64,000 bases of DNA from Gari tellinella (taxonomy: Eukaryota > Mollusca > Bivalvia > Cardiida > Psammobiidae): NCBI GenBank assembly GCA_922989275.2, contig OV277866.1, positions 50,335,246-50,399,245 on the forward strand, read 5' to 3'. The position numbers were made by a program, and so were the translations under genes. The notes beneath the pieces are model-generated. The model ran no database searches, had not been told where the DNA came from, and saw only the letters and a program-made list of their open reading frames with translations. Of the stretch, positions 21,940 to 32,869 are shown piece after piece. Each line of letters opens with the position of its first letter. Position 1 is the stretch's first letter.

Positions 21940-22256
21940 GTGTTCTTATAACGTATATTAAAGAAGCGTGTTTTCAGACGCTTTTTGAAGACTGCAACTG
22001 AGCTCGCATCTCTGATGTCTTATTGTAGAGTGTTCCAGAGCGTTGGGGCTGCATGCATGAAACTTATATCTCCAAACTTCACCAAACGACTTCTCGGTAC
22101 AACTAGCGATACTGATTTACTCGCAGACCGCAACTCTCTTCGAGGTTTATAGACATCAAGCATACTGACAATGTACCTTTCAATGATACACGTATATAGA
22201 GGACGAGTTTTTAACCAGATAATAACCGATTCGAGTGATATATTTTTTATATCCAC
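21940..22256 (-). pseudogene. LINE ORF2 C-terminal remnant
   Basis: Minus-strand translation contains RELRSASKSVSLVVPRSR, KFGDISFMHAAPTLWNTL and, after one in-frame stop, DIRDASSVAVFKKRLKTRFF. This is the characteristic tail downstream of the reverse transcriptase in CR1/L2/jockey-type ORF2 (Y-P-R-x-LRS, VPR, AP-LWN-LP, IR, FK--LKT-LF). The stop at the LPxxIR position and loss of everything upstream mark it as dead. Confidence 0.82.
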
Positions 22257-22609
22257 CCAAAGGAATTGATTATTCTATATATTATATACAGTTTAATGAC
22301 GTTTTGCAGAGAAACACACACACTTAATTGTTTACGCGCGACGTCACAAAAGATATGTTACGTGACGTCACAAACATGATAGCGTCACTGAAAGAGTGAT
22401 ATCATCACTAGTGATTAAATCAACTGTGACGCATATGACATTTATCTAACTGAGAAATCTCTATAAATCATCGATATGTATATAATTAATGTATATAAAC
22501 CATGAATCAGATGGAATTCCAAATATATCGAATCCTGGTTCAGTAAAACCAAAGTAGACTACACTTCAGCAAACTGAGACAATGTCACTGTCAGTCCTTT
22601 CCTCCAAAT

Positions 22610-22840
22610 AATGTTTCAAGTTTAGAAGACAGACAACATCTTAAAGCAAATTTCAAGTAAACAGTATGTGTCTTAAAGTCCATTCGGCTTTATTTTCGAA
22701 TACCAATCGCTAGGGTATAGGAAGTATGTATTAGTGCATACATGTATTCATGCTTGTTTAAAGTGGAACTATTATTTTCAGTGTAGGAATAGATTCACTG
22801 CTTAGAAATGAGTATATATGGCGTAATGGGTTTAAAAGGA
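22610..22840. repeat. Degenerate family D element
   Basis: AGACAACATCTTAAAGCAAA, a weak mirrored TTGTTTAAAGTGGAAC, and ATTTTCAGTGTAGGAATAG to GGCGTAATGGGTTTAA recall the D layout with heavy decay. 22841-23650 has no gene; see also the paralogous stretch 23040-23240. Confidence 0.45.
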
Positions 22841-23039
22841 TGAAAAGGATCTAATCACTTAGCAAATCCTCATATATTGCACTGGACAACTTTTACTTTG
22901 TATTCTTTAACTTTTTATACCTTCTTTCATGAAGATTGGACTTCTTTAAGTAGTCGTTAATACGGGAATAGTTGAGTTGGCCGCATTCTTCTTCTACTTC
23001 TACTTTAATGGCTAGCACTTGTTGGTTGAGTATTATTTT

Positions 23040-23240
23040 AGCGGCCTATTGTGATCAAAGTGCTTGAGGATACTGATGATGGTTTCAAAACTGAAATACA
23101 GGTGCATTGAATGAAAAGAAAACCAAACTATTTATCGTGAACATCCTGAACACAATGTCTTCGATAGCAGAATTTGTAACTGTTTATATGTTCTTACATC
23201 CGAAAAATCGACTACCACTGCTGCCGCCGCATTTCAAAGC
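23040..23240. repeat. Dispersed paralogous stretch, related to 63470-63830
   Basis: TCAAAGTGCTTGAGGATACT and GATGGTTTCAAA, then further on GCCGCCGCATTTCAAAGCA. The same blocks appear in the same order at 63473-63510 and 63796-63815. There is no open frame across the blocks, so an unidentified old repeat or duplicated segment. Confidence 0.5.
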
Positions 23241-23650
23241 AGCATGCCACTCCCCCGGTGCGAAAATAATTCATACACACTCGTAAGAGAAAGAAGATTC
23301 AACAAGTTTTTGAATACAATGTTTCCCTCAGAATGAAGTTAATTATTTTCAAATCATTTTCATTGGCTCGTTTAAATTATTTCTTTAAATTAACCAATAT
23401 TTGATTTATTGATTGATATTGAAATTTTCCGATTTTGAGTGTTGTTACATTGAGCGGATGAAGACTGTGTAAACGTCTTGAGCTCGACTCTGACTGCAAA
23501 TGTATCAAAGGTTTGAAACCATTAAAAACTCATTATCTAGAATGCAAATATTTAATTGTCTTGAGAGTTACGTGAGGTTCGTGTGTGTGATATATCATAC
23601 AGCACTAATTTGCCCATTATAAATACAGACATGGGTTAAATTCGTATCAA

Positions 23651-24004
23651 TACAGTACTCCCGCCCTACAACGACACTCTCAACAACGATTTACTCCTAA
23701 CAACAACGCTTGCGGCTTTTCCACAAACAAGACAAGTATGTCCAACATTTTCGCGACTGCTTATCGTCTGCTTAAAAGTGCCGTCTGCTGCTTTTCTCAA
23801 AGTCACATAATTTGACATTTTGACAGAAGAAAAACATTACCAAACAGCTTGAATCCAGACCAGACGCCGCGTAACGCGGCGTCTGATCTGGATTCAAGCT
23901 TTTTGCAAATGAAAGCCAATTTCCCTCCCTATAACAACTCCCTCCAAACAACACTGAGAATCTTTATCTTTCATTGGGTGTTTAAGTAGAGAGGAAGCAC
24001 TGTA
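23651..24004. mobile_element. Family B MITE
   Basis: TACAGTACTCCCGCCCTAC start, GAGAGGAAGCACTGTA end. Core I (about 23842-23907) has apex CGCCGCGTAACGCGGCG. The right outer arm retains TCTTTCATTGGGTGT. Confidence 0.85.
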
Positions 24005-24290
24005 TGTGCTGCTTCTCGTTGTACTGTTAATTTATAAACGTTTCTGACGTTTGGCTTCCCTTGCTACTGATACATTACTAAATAGTCTAACATGGCAAGG
24101 ATAAATAAGACCATGACTTGATCGTGTCTGCTCCAAAGGGACATGCATTAGAGAATAATCAGTAATTTTATCAGGAAATCTGGCATGTAATATGAATATG
24201 AAAATTTCATTCACAGAATGAATTTAATTTACGACTACAATATAATACACAGAAGTCGTTCAAAGTTTAAAACCAATTATGGTAAACTAA

Positions 24291-24541
24291 GCACAGTGGA
24301 GAAAACGTTATTCTTTCCCAATAAACGCGTTTACGCTGAAACTATTATTTCTATTGCAAACAGTTTGGAGCCAGATCAGACGCCGGGTAACCCGGCGTCT
24401 GATCAGACTCCAAACTGTTTGCCACCAAGATAAACATGAATTAATAGAATTGTCCAAAAGTTATGCTTTTCTACGTTTTAGTGCTTTCCGTTTGCGTACG
24501 TTTGCGTTTAAACGGGAAAGAATAACGTTTTCTCCACTGTA
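24291..24541. mobile_element. Family C MITE
   Basis: GCACAGTGGAGAAAACGTTA start and AACGTTTTCTCCACTGTA end. Core I apex CGCCGGGTAACCCGGCG. A family E element begins 19 bp further on. Confidence 0.87.
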
Positions 24542-24559
24542 TGTGCCCATACGCGCTAA

Positions 24560-24732
24560 TACAGTAAACCTTTTTTATTACGATCACTAAATTCTACCAC
24601 TAAGTTTTTGTTTTGCTTTTGATTATTAATTAAGGTGTTTAAGGCAGGTGACTGCTTAAAGCAAGGTAAACGTAAAACACACAATCAATAATTCAAATGT
24701 TTAGTGGTCTCTATATAGAGAGTGTTACTGTA
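24560..24732. mobile_element. Family E MITE, core II partly deleted
   Basis: TACAGTAAACCTTTTTTATT start and mirrored AGAGAGTGTTACTGTA end. The left half of core II remains (GGCAGGTGACTGCTTAAAGC); the right half has been replaced by 'acacaatcaataattc'. Confidence 0.65.
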
Positions 24733-25001
24733 TAGTCAAGTGACATAAATGAATTCTTACCATGGACAATGTAATTAGTTGTTTTTTCATATATGTCGTA
24801 TTTAGAACTGTTTCAGAGAAAGGCCGTTCAAATCTATCTCTATTAGTTTTATTTCATTTTGATTTGATTCTGTTGCTAAGCATATATAGTAAAAACCCTT
24901 GACTAAAGTACGTTTAAAATGTGTTGGCTCAATGAGTTCTACTTTAACATTCTTACCGCAAAAATACCGTCTGAATTGGTAGTGTCACCTAAAATATTTA
25001 A

Positions 25002-26036
25002 GGTGGTTCGATAGCGGGCGGCCCGCATATCGAGTTCCGGGAATGCTGATGACTTTCACAGGATCTTTTCGGCACGTGCTTATTGTAGAAAATTTACATA
25101 TAGAAAAGTTTGATAAGCGTCAGTGTCTTCTTTGTTAGCGCAGTTGGTAGAGTGATTGACTAGAAAAGATTATAGGTTCGATTCCCACTCGCTTCAAAAC
25201 TTTTTTTAAAAAATAAATTTCCGATTTTATTGACTAGTCAATCCATAACGTAGTGATCAAAGGACAGGCTATGTGTAGTCAAAATGTAATAATGAATAAT
25301 ATCAGATGCAAGTATAGTCAAGTGACAACTAAACTTTGTGAGGATTCATAGCCTATATGACAGATGGCAGCTTAACACATGACAAAAGTAATGCTAAAAG
25401 ATAGATCCTAAAGGAGCGTTTATGCATTACCTTTGTCATACATTAAGCAGTCACCTGTCTTTAAAGATCTACAGGCTACCGTATTGAATGGTCCATTATT
25501 ACAGGTTTGACTTATGGTATTAAATAGAGCTGACGGCATTTTAAAGTTGATCTAAAGGGAGGTAAATTTTTGTCAGAATTTCCGGAAATCATGTATAAAA
25601 TGTAAAGTCTACTGTAGATTTTCATTAATTTTTTGTGACTAGTAGAATTAAGTAATATCTATCAAATAAGCCTAAAATTAGTGTATGTTAAACAGCTAGT
25701 TTTTTTTGTAATTTGAAATTTACTTTTTCAGAATTTGACTTTATTTAAAATATAGATATTTCCAGAAAATATGTCATGAAATATTTTGGTTTGCACACTA
25801 TCTTTTAGTCTCTGTACAGTTTACTTGAATGAACAGACATTTTTTAGTTATATTATTTTATAAAGAAAATATTCATGTTTATTAAAAAAGGAACCTTTCT
25901 CGACTAAAGGTCCTGTCAGAAAAAACGGTGCTGCAATTTGTTTTTTTAACGATTTTTCACTCTCCATTTGGTATATTTCAATTTAATCAAGGTTTTAAAG
26001 AAGTCTGACAGGGAATACGCAGATCCGCGAACCACC
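25002..26036. mobile_element. 1.03-kb TTAA-flanked element with tRNA-like segment
   Basis: Ends GGTGGTTCGATAGCGG and mirrored ATCCGCGAACCACC, with TTAA at 24998-25001 and 26037-26040. The interior has a tRNA-like stretch (25131-25198) and a core II-like hairpin (about 25358-25462: CATGACAAAAGTAATGC and mirrored GCATTACCTTTGTCAT). No coding sequence. It splits a family A copy. Confidence 0.8.
25131..25198 (+). other. tRNA-like promoter segment (A and B boxes)
   Basis: TTAGCGCAGTTGGTAGAG resembles a tRNA A box and D arm, and AGGTTCGATTCCCAC a B box and T arm, about 40 bp apart. The acceptor stem halves (TCTTTG, CGCTTC) do not pair, so this is not a working tRNA gene. It is probably the tRNA-derived head of a SINE captured by the surrounding element. 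Confidence 0.65.
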
Positions 26037-26307
26037 TTAAAGTCAGCTTTAGGGCTGTTTTGAATGAAAAAAATGTCGATACGTTTAGATCCAGACCAGA
26101 CGCCGAGTTTCGCGGCGTCTGATCAGAATCCAAACTGTTTGGAAAGTCGCCTTTCGGCGAATGTGGCAGTAAAAGAGTTTAAACGGCGAGAACAAGCCTT
26201 TTTCATGGGACGTAGTGTGACAAAACTCCTTGCTAATACCGTCTTTGAAATTGGCACCTATTTACAGTTACTCTCACTACTACGACCAGTAAATGTATCT
26301 TAATTAT

Positions 26308-26428
26308 TTTGTGTTTATGGCAGGTGACTGCTTAAAGCAAGGTCAAAGTAAAACAGAAAACTCCTTAATGAGTTTTCTGTTTTACTAAAAATGGCATTGC
26401 TTTAAGCAGTCACATGTCTGTTATACCT
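26308..26428. mobile_element. Family E core II fragment
   Basis: GGCAGGTGACTGCTTAAAGC and mirrored GCTTTAAGCAGTCACATGTC around an apex AACTCCTTAATGAGTT. The TA-ended arms of family E are missing. A B element follows directly. Confidence 0.65.
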
Positions 26429-26430
26429 TG

Positions 26431-26796
26431 TACAGCACTCCCTCTCGACAACGACACCCAATGGGAGACACAGATTGTGTGTGTTGTTCGGAGAGAGTCG
26501 TTATAGAGAGGGAAAATAACACTTTGCTTACATTTGCAAACAGCTTAAATTCAGATCAGACGCCGCGTCACGCGGCGTCTGATCTGGATTCAAGCTGTGT
26601 GTCACTCCTCATTAAGTTTTTTTCCCTATCAAAATGTCCATTATGTAACTTTGAGAAAATAAGCAGACGACAATTTTAGGCAGCCGACATTGCAGCCGTG
26701 AATAAGTTGGACATAATTTTTTTTTGGGAATCGCAGCAAGGGTCGTTGTGAGGAGGGAGAAGTTGTTGGGAGAGTCGTTGTAGAGATGGAGCGCAG
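26431..26796. mobile_element. Family B MITE
   Basis: TACAGCACTCCCTCTCGAC start, GTAGAGATGGAGCGCA end. Core I (about 26536-26600) has apex CGCCGCGTCACGCGGCG. The inner arm keeps CAGACGACAATTTTAGGC. Confidence 0.8.
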
Positions 26797-26987
26797 ACGA
26801 AACTACAATTTTGACGACATTTTGGCGGTAAGAGGGTTAAAGCAGATGCTAAAACTTGGCAGCGAAAGAGTGAAATGACACATCCAAACGCAGTGTTTTG
26901 AATTTAGGTTGGAAGTTCAAGTGTGAAGACGATGAATACCTGTTGTCTATTCGCTATATTTTACTGTTAACTTTTAACCGTATCAAT

Positions 26988-27345
26988 TGTGCTCACTCTT
27001 TACAACGACACCCAATGGTAGACAAAGCTTGAGGCTATTGTTCGAAGGGAGTTGATAAAGGGAGGAAAATAGGATTATAATTGCAAACAGCTTGAATCCA
27101 GATCAGACGCCGCGTGACGCGGGGTCTGATCTAGATTCAAGCTGTTTGTCACTCGTCATTATAACTCTTCTGTCAAAATGTCCACCAATATATGACTTTT
27201 GAGAAAAGCAGACGACACTTTAAAGAAGATGGTATTGCAGCAGTGCTAGCGTAAGACATACTTGTCTTGTTTGGGGAACAGCGCCAATGGTCGATGTAAG
27301 GAGGGTCGTTGTAAGGAGGGCCGTTATAGGGAGGGGGCTCTGTAT
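26988..27345. mobile_element. Family B MITE
   Basis: GTGCTCACTCTTTACAACG start and AGGGAGGGGGCTCTGTA end. Core I (about 27085-27150) has apex CGCCGCGTGACGCGGGG with one mispair. Confidence 0.78.
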
Positions 27346-27574
27346 ATGAACCCCCGTATTAACACATTGAACCCTAACAAAATTGTACCTGTAAAGAGTA
27401 CATTTGTTCAATGTCAACACTGTAGACACAGATCAGAAGGTTCATTGAAAGAATCCTAAATAGTCATTATAATTATGAGCTAGACTTTGGAATATTATGA
27501 ATCTTGTCAGCCGCCAGCGGCGTTAGTCTGCTTCTAATTCCCTATCTTGCCTTATCGACAGCTTCAAATTTTCT

Positions 27575-27740
27575 TAAGGCGAATTGTGATTCACTTTCAG
27601 CCTGTTTTAAGCTATCATCTAATAGAATATAGAATATGTTTTTCATGATACATTCCTAGCTTCATAAATTGGAACTATTTTCTTCATCGAATGAATAAAC
27701 TAAATGTGCTAAAAGGCGCTTCTAAGAGGGAGAGGGTTAA
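27575..27740. repeat. Family D right half
   Basis: GCGAATTGTGATTCACTTTC, AGCCTGTTTTAAGCTATCAT and then the D right arm to GGGAGAGGGTTAA. The left arm of the hairpin is missing. Confidence 0.55.
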
Positions 27741-27911
27741 AGTTCATGTATACAAGGGTCTAATAAACCAGGTCTTTGAAATTTGATGCGGTCACAAACT
27801 ATAATCCTACGTTGTGATTGATTGATACAGTAAACGCTTTTTCACAGCTGCAATATCGTCTGTTTAAAAGTTCGTGGGCTGCCCAAAAAACAATAAAAAA
27901 ACAAACATAAT

Positions 27912-28012
27912 GGCTACCCGGCGTCTGATCAGACCCTAAACTGTTTGCAATAGTAATGATATATTTAGCGTAAACGCGTTTATTGAGAAAGAATAACGTA
28001 TTCTCCACTGTA
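27912..28012. repeat. Family C right half
   Basis: Begins in mid core (CCCGGCGTCTGATCAGACC) and runs through GCGTAAACGCGTTTATTG to GTATTCTCCACTGTA. The preceding 27840-27911 is a family A/B arm remnant, so the two are joined by recombination or deletion at the core. Confidence 0.6.
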
Positions 28013-29110
28013 CATACATTACATTGTGCGACTTCAATTGGAACTATAGTCCGGTCTATAGTCGTCTATAGCAACTTTAGATCCAACTGAACACCGGTTG
28101 ACTTGACTAAAGTGACGTCATTTTACCGCCATTCTCAGTGTTCATTGGTTCGACCAACGGTGTTCCTTTGCCGACCTTAATACGCATGCGCTAGCCACAA
28201 TTTACCTGACTAAAGGATTTGAACTATAGTTCCACGTGAAGACGATCACACTAGTCCACAACAGGATAAATGTTCAAGCAAGATAGACGTTGTCGCCATA
28301 GGGGAGAAGACAGGCACACAACTCATCTTATTCCCACCCCTGTCCCAACAGTCAAGAAAAAAGACATCAGGAGGATACGAGGGGTGTTTCATAATTAATG
28401 CAACTAGATCAATAACTTTAACAATATAAGTGCAAAATACATCTGTGATATATCATTCGAAAGAGCCATTCTTCGTCTACGCAATGGTATAATGCACAGT
28501 AAGATCACAAGACAAGATAAGTCACACCACGACCCTAAATGACCTCAAGTCAAGGGCACTGGACAGTTTTTGTGTATTTTTGAGGTAATGTTTCAAACAA
28601 ATTTTGATAGTATAATTACAATAACGGTTTTGTTATTTAAAATAATTTTATGAAACTTTCGGCCAAATAATTTTAGACAATTATACACACATTACGCAAT
28701 TTAAAATTATATTATATCACAAAATGACAAAAATATGGATAATACTTAACTGTTACTGAAAATATCATAAACAATGGCACTACTGTAATGTTCAAGAGGT
28801 TTTGTTGAAACCTAGAACACATTTTGTTATATCAAACCAGGCTGTAATTAAAGCAATTGAAGAAGATGTTCATGTTTTAAAATCAAATTATAGATATACG
28901 AATCTAGAAAAATTTCGTAACGTTCGAAAATTTATGTCAACTTTTGGCATTAGCAAAATGAGAAAATTTATTATTTTAAAATTGAGATTTAAAACAGCTG
29001 AGTCTTTTAATTGTAATGAAATCTTATTTATATTAAAATTCAGACAAAAACTGATATATTTCAAAAACAAAGTATAGAAATTTTACTTTTAACAAGCACC
29101 TTAGAGCTGA

Positions 29111-30813
29111 TATCCCCTGCCGCAGCGATTGTTCAGAAGAAAGTGGCAAACTTTAATGTGGGAGGAAGGGGCAAATGGTGATCACCTGTCTTTAAAGATC
29201 AACATTCAAAAGCTTTTTACAAAGTTTTATAAAATCCATTCAATTTTGTACATGTTAAAGCCTAAACAATACAAAAAATAAAGCCGTTTGTAGCATTATA
29301 AATCTAAGTATGACAGGGGCAGGTAACTCTTGATTCAAATTCAACAGTAATTAAACACTTTCAAGAACTTATAATTGTGTGCAAGTATTATTAAAAAAAA
29401 TTCAGAACTGTAGAATTTACTAGAGTGTAAACACATTTTCAACTCTTCAAGGGTAGAGTATTCTTGACTAATTTGCACATTTTTGACAATAATTGAACTC
29501 ATTCTATAAATAATAGCAATATATGATTTAATTATTTTTTTTCAAAATCCATTCACATTTGTACACAATAGCATGTAAACAATAAAGCCATGTTGAGCAT
29601 TACTAAGTACATAAAGGGCAGATAACTCTTGCCACAAAGTATCCTTTTTTGACAATAATTGCAACCCTTATATTTATATACATCATGTGTAAGTTAAATC
29701 AAAATCCATTAAAGACTGTAGTTTCTAGATGGTAAAAACTGTTAAATATGGTTTTTTCAACTCATCAAGGGCAGATAACTGTTGACTAGTTTCTCCGTTT
29801 TCAAAAATGATAACAATTATTTGAAAACTAATTTTTTTTATCAAAATCCATGCATATTTATAGATACTAGGATGTAAACAATAGTAAAATAAAGCATTTT
29901 CTAGCATTTCTAAGTACATCAAGGGCAGATAACTCTTGCCACAAGTATCCTTTTTTGACAATAATAGCACACCTACAAGAACTTTTACTTATAGACACTG
30001 TGTGCAAGTATCAGTTAAATCCATTCATAATTGTAGTTGCCAGAGAGTAAAAACAGTTAAATATGGCATTTTTTACTTATCAAGGGCAGATAACTCATGA
30101 GTCATTTCTCTGTTTTCAACAATAATCAAATTCATTTGAAAACTAATAGCCATACATAATTCAAGAAAGTTTTTTCAAAATCCATGCATATTTATAGGCT
30201 CTAGTATGTAAAAAATATCAAAATAAAGCATTTTCTAGCATTTCTAAGTACTTCAAGGGCAGATAACTCTTGTCACAAGTATCCTTTTTTTACAATAATT
30301 GCCCACCTGCAAGAACTTGTACTTATAGACATTGTGTGCAAGTATAAACAAAATATGTTGAATACTGTAGTTGCTAGAGTGTAAAAACTGTTAAATATGG
30401 CATTTTTAACACAAAAAGGGCAGATAACTCATAAATTCCTAAAATTTTCTGAAAAAAAAATTGATTTCCCACGGTGCTCCTATGATGACAAATAAGTATA
30501 CCAAGTTTCATCCAAATCTGTTTATCGGTTTCGGAGATACAGTTGCGGACGGAAAACGTGACGGACACACGGACGGACATTTTTAACAAAAAAGGGCAGA
30601 TAACTCATAAATTCCTAAAATTTTCTGAAAAAAAATTGATTTCCCACGGTGCTCCTATGATGACAAATAAGTATACCAAGTTTCATCCAAATCTGTTTAT
30701 CGGTTTCGGAGATACAGTTGCGGACAGAAAACGTGCCGGACGCACGCACGCACGCACGCACAGCCGGACGGACAGACCTAAAACAGTATCCCTCTGCCTT
30801 TCGGCAGGGGATA
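29111..30813. mobile_element. 1.7-kb TATCCCCTGCCG-ended element with internal array
   Basis: Inverted ends TATCCCCTGCCG and CGGCAGGGGATA. The interior repeats a unit of about 150-160 bp marked by AAGGGCAGATAACTCTTG (for example 29614, 29764, 29920, 30076, 30254, 30414, 30591). Absent from the paralogous copy at 36262-37201. About 17 extra bases on the left side (CAAGCACCTTAGAGCTG) mean its true left border, or a deletion in the other copy, is unresolved. Confidence 0.72.
30410..30764 (+). repeat. Direct duplication, 177-bp units
   Basis: AAAGGGCAGATAACTCATAA through GGTTTCGGAGATACAGTTGC and GACGGACAT occurs twice almost identically (30413 and 30590 starts). It is followed by a CGCA/GGACGGAC run. 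The ACGGACGGAC end and 'aagtttcatccaaatctg' are common repeat features of mollusc genomes (recalled, not searched). Confidence 0.85.
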
Positions 30814-31187
30814 AAAAGTTATTAGGTCAATAAGTAATGTCTGAAAAGTGCTATTTCCTAATGCCCTTGAGAAGGGGTCATTTAGATAAGTATTGTGATT
30901 TGTCCCGTGATGTGATCTAATCGTGCATTATACCATCGTGTAGGTGAAGAATTGCCCTTTCCAACGATATATTTAACATGCATATTAAAATTATTATATC
31001 GAAGTTATTAATGGAGTTGCATTAATTATGTAACACCCCTCGTACATGGCAAAGTGCTCCCTCAATACAACGGCCCTCCGAACAAGGATTCTCTCCTTTC
31101 AACAACGCTTGCCGCTGTTCCCCAATAGTTTATCGACGAGAAAGAGTATTTTCCATGGGACATATTGTGACAGAACTCCTTTGTTAT

Positions 31188-31784
31188 TACAATGCTCCCT
31201 CCCTACAACGACCATCTGAATATCTATTCCCCTCCTAACAACATCGGCTTTCCGCTGTTTCCCAAACAAGATCATTGTGTCAAACACTTTCTCTGCTGCA
31301 AACTCGTTTACTACAGTGGAGAAAACGTTATTCTTTCCCAATAAACGCGTTTACGCTAAAACTATTATTTCCATTGCAAACAGTTTGGAGCCAGATCAGA
31401 CGCCGGGTAACCCGGCGTCTGATCAGGCTCCAAACTGTTTGCCACTCAGATCAACATGAATACTCAAAATTGTCGAAAAGTTGTCCTTTTCTATGTTTTA
31501 GTGCAATGCGTTTGCGTACGTTTGCGTTTAAACGGGAAAGAATAACAGATTCTCCACTGTAAACATGTTTGTCTGCTGGTTTTTCTAAATATCAACGCAT
31601 TGAATTTATTGACAGAAGACGCGTAATGAAGAGTGACAAACAGTTTGAATCCAGATCAGGGTAAAACTGTTTGCAAATGTATTCTAAGGCTATTGATTTT
31701 CCCTCTCCATAGCAAATCCCTCCCTATAACAGCAAGCATAATCTTTGTCCCCCAATTGGTGTTGTTGTAGAAAGGGAGTTCTGT
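31188..31784. mobile_element. Family B MITE split by family C
   Basis: TACAATGCTCCCTCCCTAC start, AAAGGGAGTTCTGTA end. The core is nearly deleted (CAGATCAGGGTAAAACTG). A family C copy sits at 31312-31561. A second diverged B arm precedes at about 31050-31130. The same composite is present in unit 2 (37348-37922), so it predates the duplication. Confidence 0.78.
31312..31561. mobile_element. Family C MITE nested in B (unit 1)
   Basis: TACAGTGGAGAAAACGTTAT and AACAGATTCTCCACTGTA. Core I apex CGCCGGGTAACCCGGCG. The ends show the two C subtypes: AAAACGTT on one side and ATCTGTT on the other. Confidence 0.88.
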
Positions 31785-31966
31785 ATTCTTTATACAGTGA
31801 AGCTAATAACTACGAACTGTGATATAACGAAATGTTGGATTTAACAAAACAAAGTGTATTACCTTTATCTTATCAACTGTTTGCCATTTTGCAGTTTTTA
31901 GCAGAAAACAACCGTAAAAAGTGGTTATTAGACTAGATTTAATTGAAAACTGAAACTGTCCATTAA

Positions 31967-32503
31967 AGCGACTCGCAACCAGATGGTGCACTAAAAATAG
32001 TAATTTGTAAATATGTGTCAAACGCTTATATAAATGGTAAAGAATTAGTTTAGGATAAGAAATTCTGTTTAAAAAAATGTATTTCAATAAAAAAAAATAC
32101 TGGTCTCTGGTGGGATTCGAACCCGGGGCCCGGCATTGGCGGACAGAAGGCAAAATAGGGGAAACCGCTTAGACCAATGGACCACGGAACTATCCGTTTA
32201 TCTCGGATCGATTTAACGTATTTCAATGTGTAGCGATCGAAAGTGCATACAACTTCGTAATTCGGCTCGTGTTTATGTCTGAGCCCGTGTAGAGAAGCAA
32301 CAACGACAACTATACCGTTAGCTAACGCTATAGAAAAACGATGGAAAATATCTAAAAAAACTAAGATTCGGTGACGATTCTTGAGACTTTTTTTGGACTG
32401 ATCATATTTTTTTAATGTCAGAAGCCAAATAATGCCACAAATTTGCTTTTATTTGAGTATTTTATTTTATTTTGACAAGTACACCATCCGGTTGCGAGTC
32501 GCT
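31967..32503. mobile_element. TTAA-flanked element with tRNA-like segment (copy 1)
   Basis: AGCGACTCGCAACCAGATGG at the left and CCATCCGGTTGCGAGTCGCT at the right, with TTAA at 31963-31966 and 32504-32507. The interior holds the tRNA-like region 32098-32190 and TAACGCTATAGAAAAACGAT. Second copy at 56063-56559. Confidence 0.82.
32098..32190 (-). other. tRNA-like segment on the minus strand
   Basis: The minus strand reads TGGTCCATTGGTCTAAGCGG (A-box-like), then a long variable part and CCCGGGTTCGAATCCCACC (strong B box and T arm). The 5' end does not pair with CAGAGACCAG at the 3' side, so no functional acceptor stem. Interpreted as a tRNA-derived promoter captured in the element. Confidence 0.65.
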
Positions 32504-32869
32504 TTAAAGTTAAGGGATGAACAGATAAATAGCCGGTGACCATGGCACCCTAGGAACATATGTCACTGTAGTCTAATGAAATTATATAGCGACAGTTTCG
32601 TATTGGAATAACCAGACTCTCAAGGACCCTGGAAGTAATTTATGTCCACCTTTATAGCTAACCCATTGACACACCAAGTCATAAACTGTCTTTTGTATCT
32701 AATAAAGTGACAAATTAAAGCAAATATATTACAGCTGGGAAAGCATAATTCTTTCCTAATGAACGCGTTTGGTGCTATAATAATTAGTTCCATTACAAAC
32801 AGTTTTGGCTAAATCAGATGTCGCAGACATTTCTATGAAAGAGATTCAAAAGTTAGGCCACACTGACCT

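Larger units (their letters stand above)
19945..22256 (-). mobile_element. 5'-truncated LINE, minus strand, split by hAT-like element
   Basis: The minus strand runs from RT-domain C-terminal codons (22256-21940), through 3' sequence (20660-19975) with the AGCGCTATATAAATCTGG end motif, to a TAA-trinucleotide tail (19945-19971). Internal sequence 20260-20455 is loosely repeated at 20505-20655. The tail and the C-terminal motif fit CR1/L2/jockey-group non-LTR elements. A 1.26-kb insertion divides it. Confidence 0.8.
24944..26181. mobile_element. Family A MITE split by TTAA element
   Basis: Left part TTAACATTCTTACCGCAAA to AAATATTTAA. The right part resumes AAAGTCAGCTTTAGGGCTGT, includes core I (about 26082-26140, apex GCCGAGTTTCGCGGCG) and ends GGCAGTAAAAGAGTTTAA. 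The break lies at a TTAA that is also present in intact A copies (TTTAAAGTCA). Confidence 0.78.
28378..31042. mobile_element. Family J TA-flanked element, long copy
   Basis: Ends CGAGGGGTGTTTCATAATTA and mirrored TAATTATGTAACACCCCTCG with TA at 28376-28377 and 31043-31044. About 50 bp of each end are complementary (CAACTAGATCAATAACTT). The layout suggests a Tc1/mariner-type non-autonomous element. The 91-codon frame at 28802 lacks an ATG start and matches no transposase. A second element interrupts it at 29.1-30.8 kb. Confidence 0.75.
31793..32570. mobile_element. TA-flanked element with CAGTGAAGCTAATAAC end, carrying nested TTAA element
   Basis: TACAGTGAAGCTAATAACTA and ATATAACGAAATGTTGGA at the left, ATATGTCACTGTA at the right. 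A pogo/Tigger-like terminus by pattern. The element at 31967-32503 is inserted in it. In unit 2 only about 90 bp of the terminal sequence remains, in inverse orientation. Confidence 0.62.

Noticed and set aside
25131..25198. Functional tRNA gene
   Set aside because: A and B boxes are visible but the acceptor stem does not pair; the same holds for 32098-32190 and 52964-53036.
28802..29077. 91-codon frame conserved in both J elements (also 36686-36961)
   Set aside because: It opens with TTG, has no in-frame ATG until mid-frame, is A/T low-complexity and differs at amino-acid-changing positions; the similarity is due to recent duplication.
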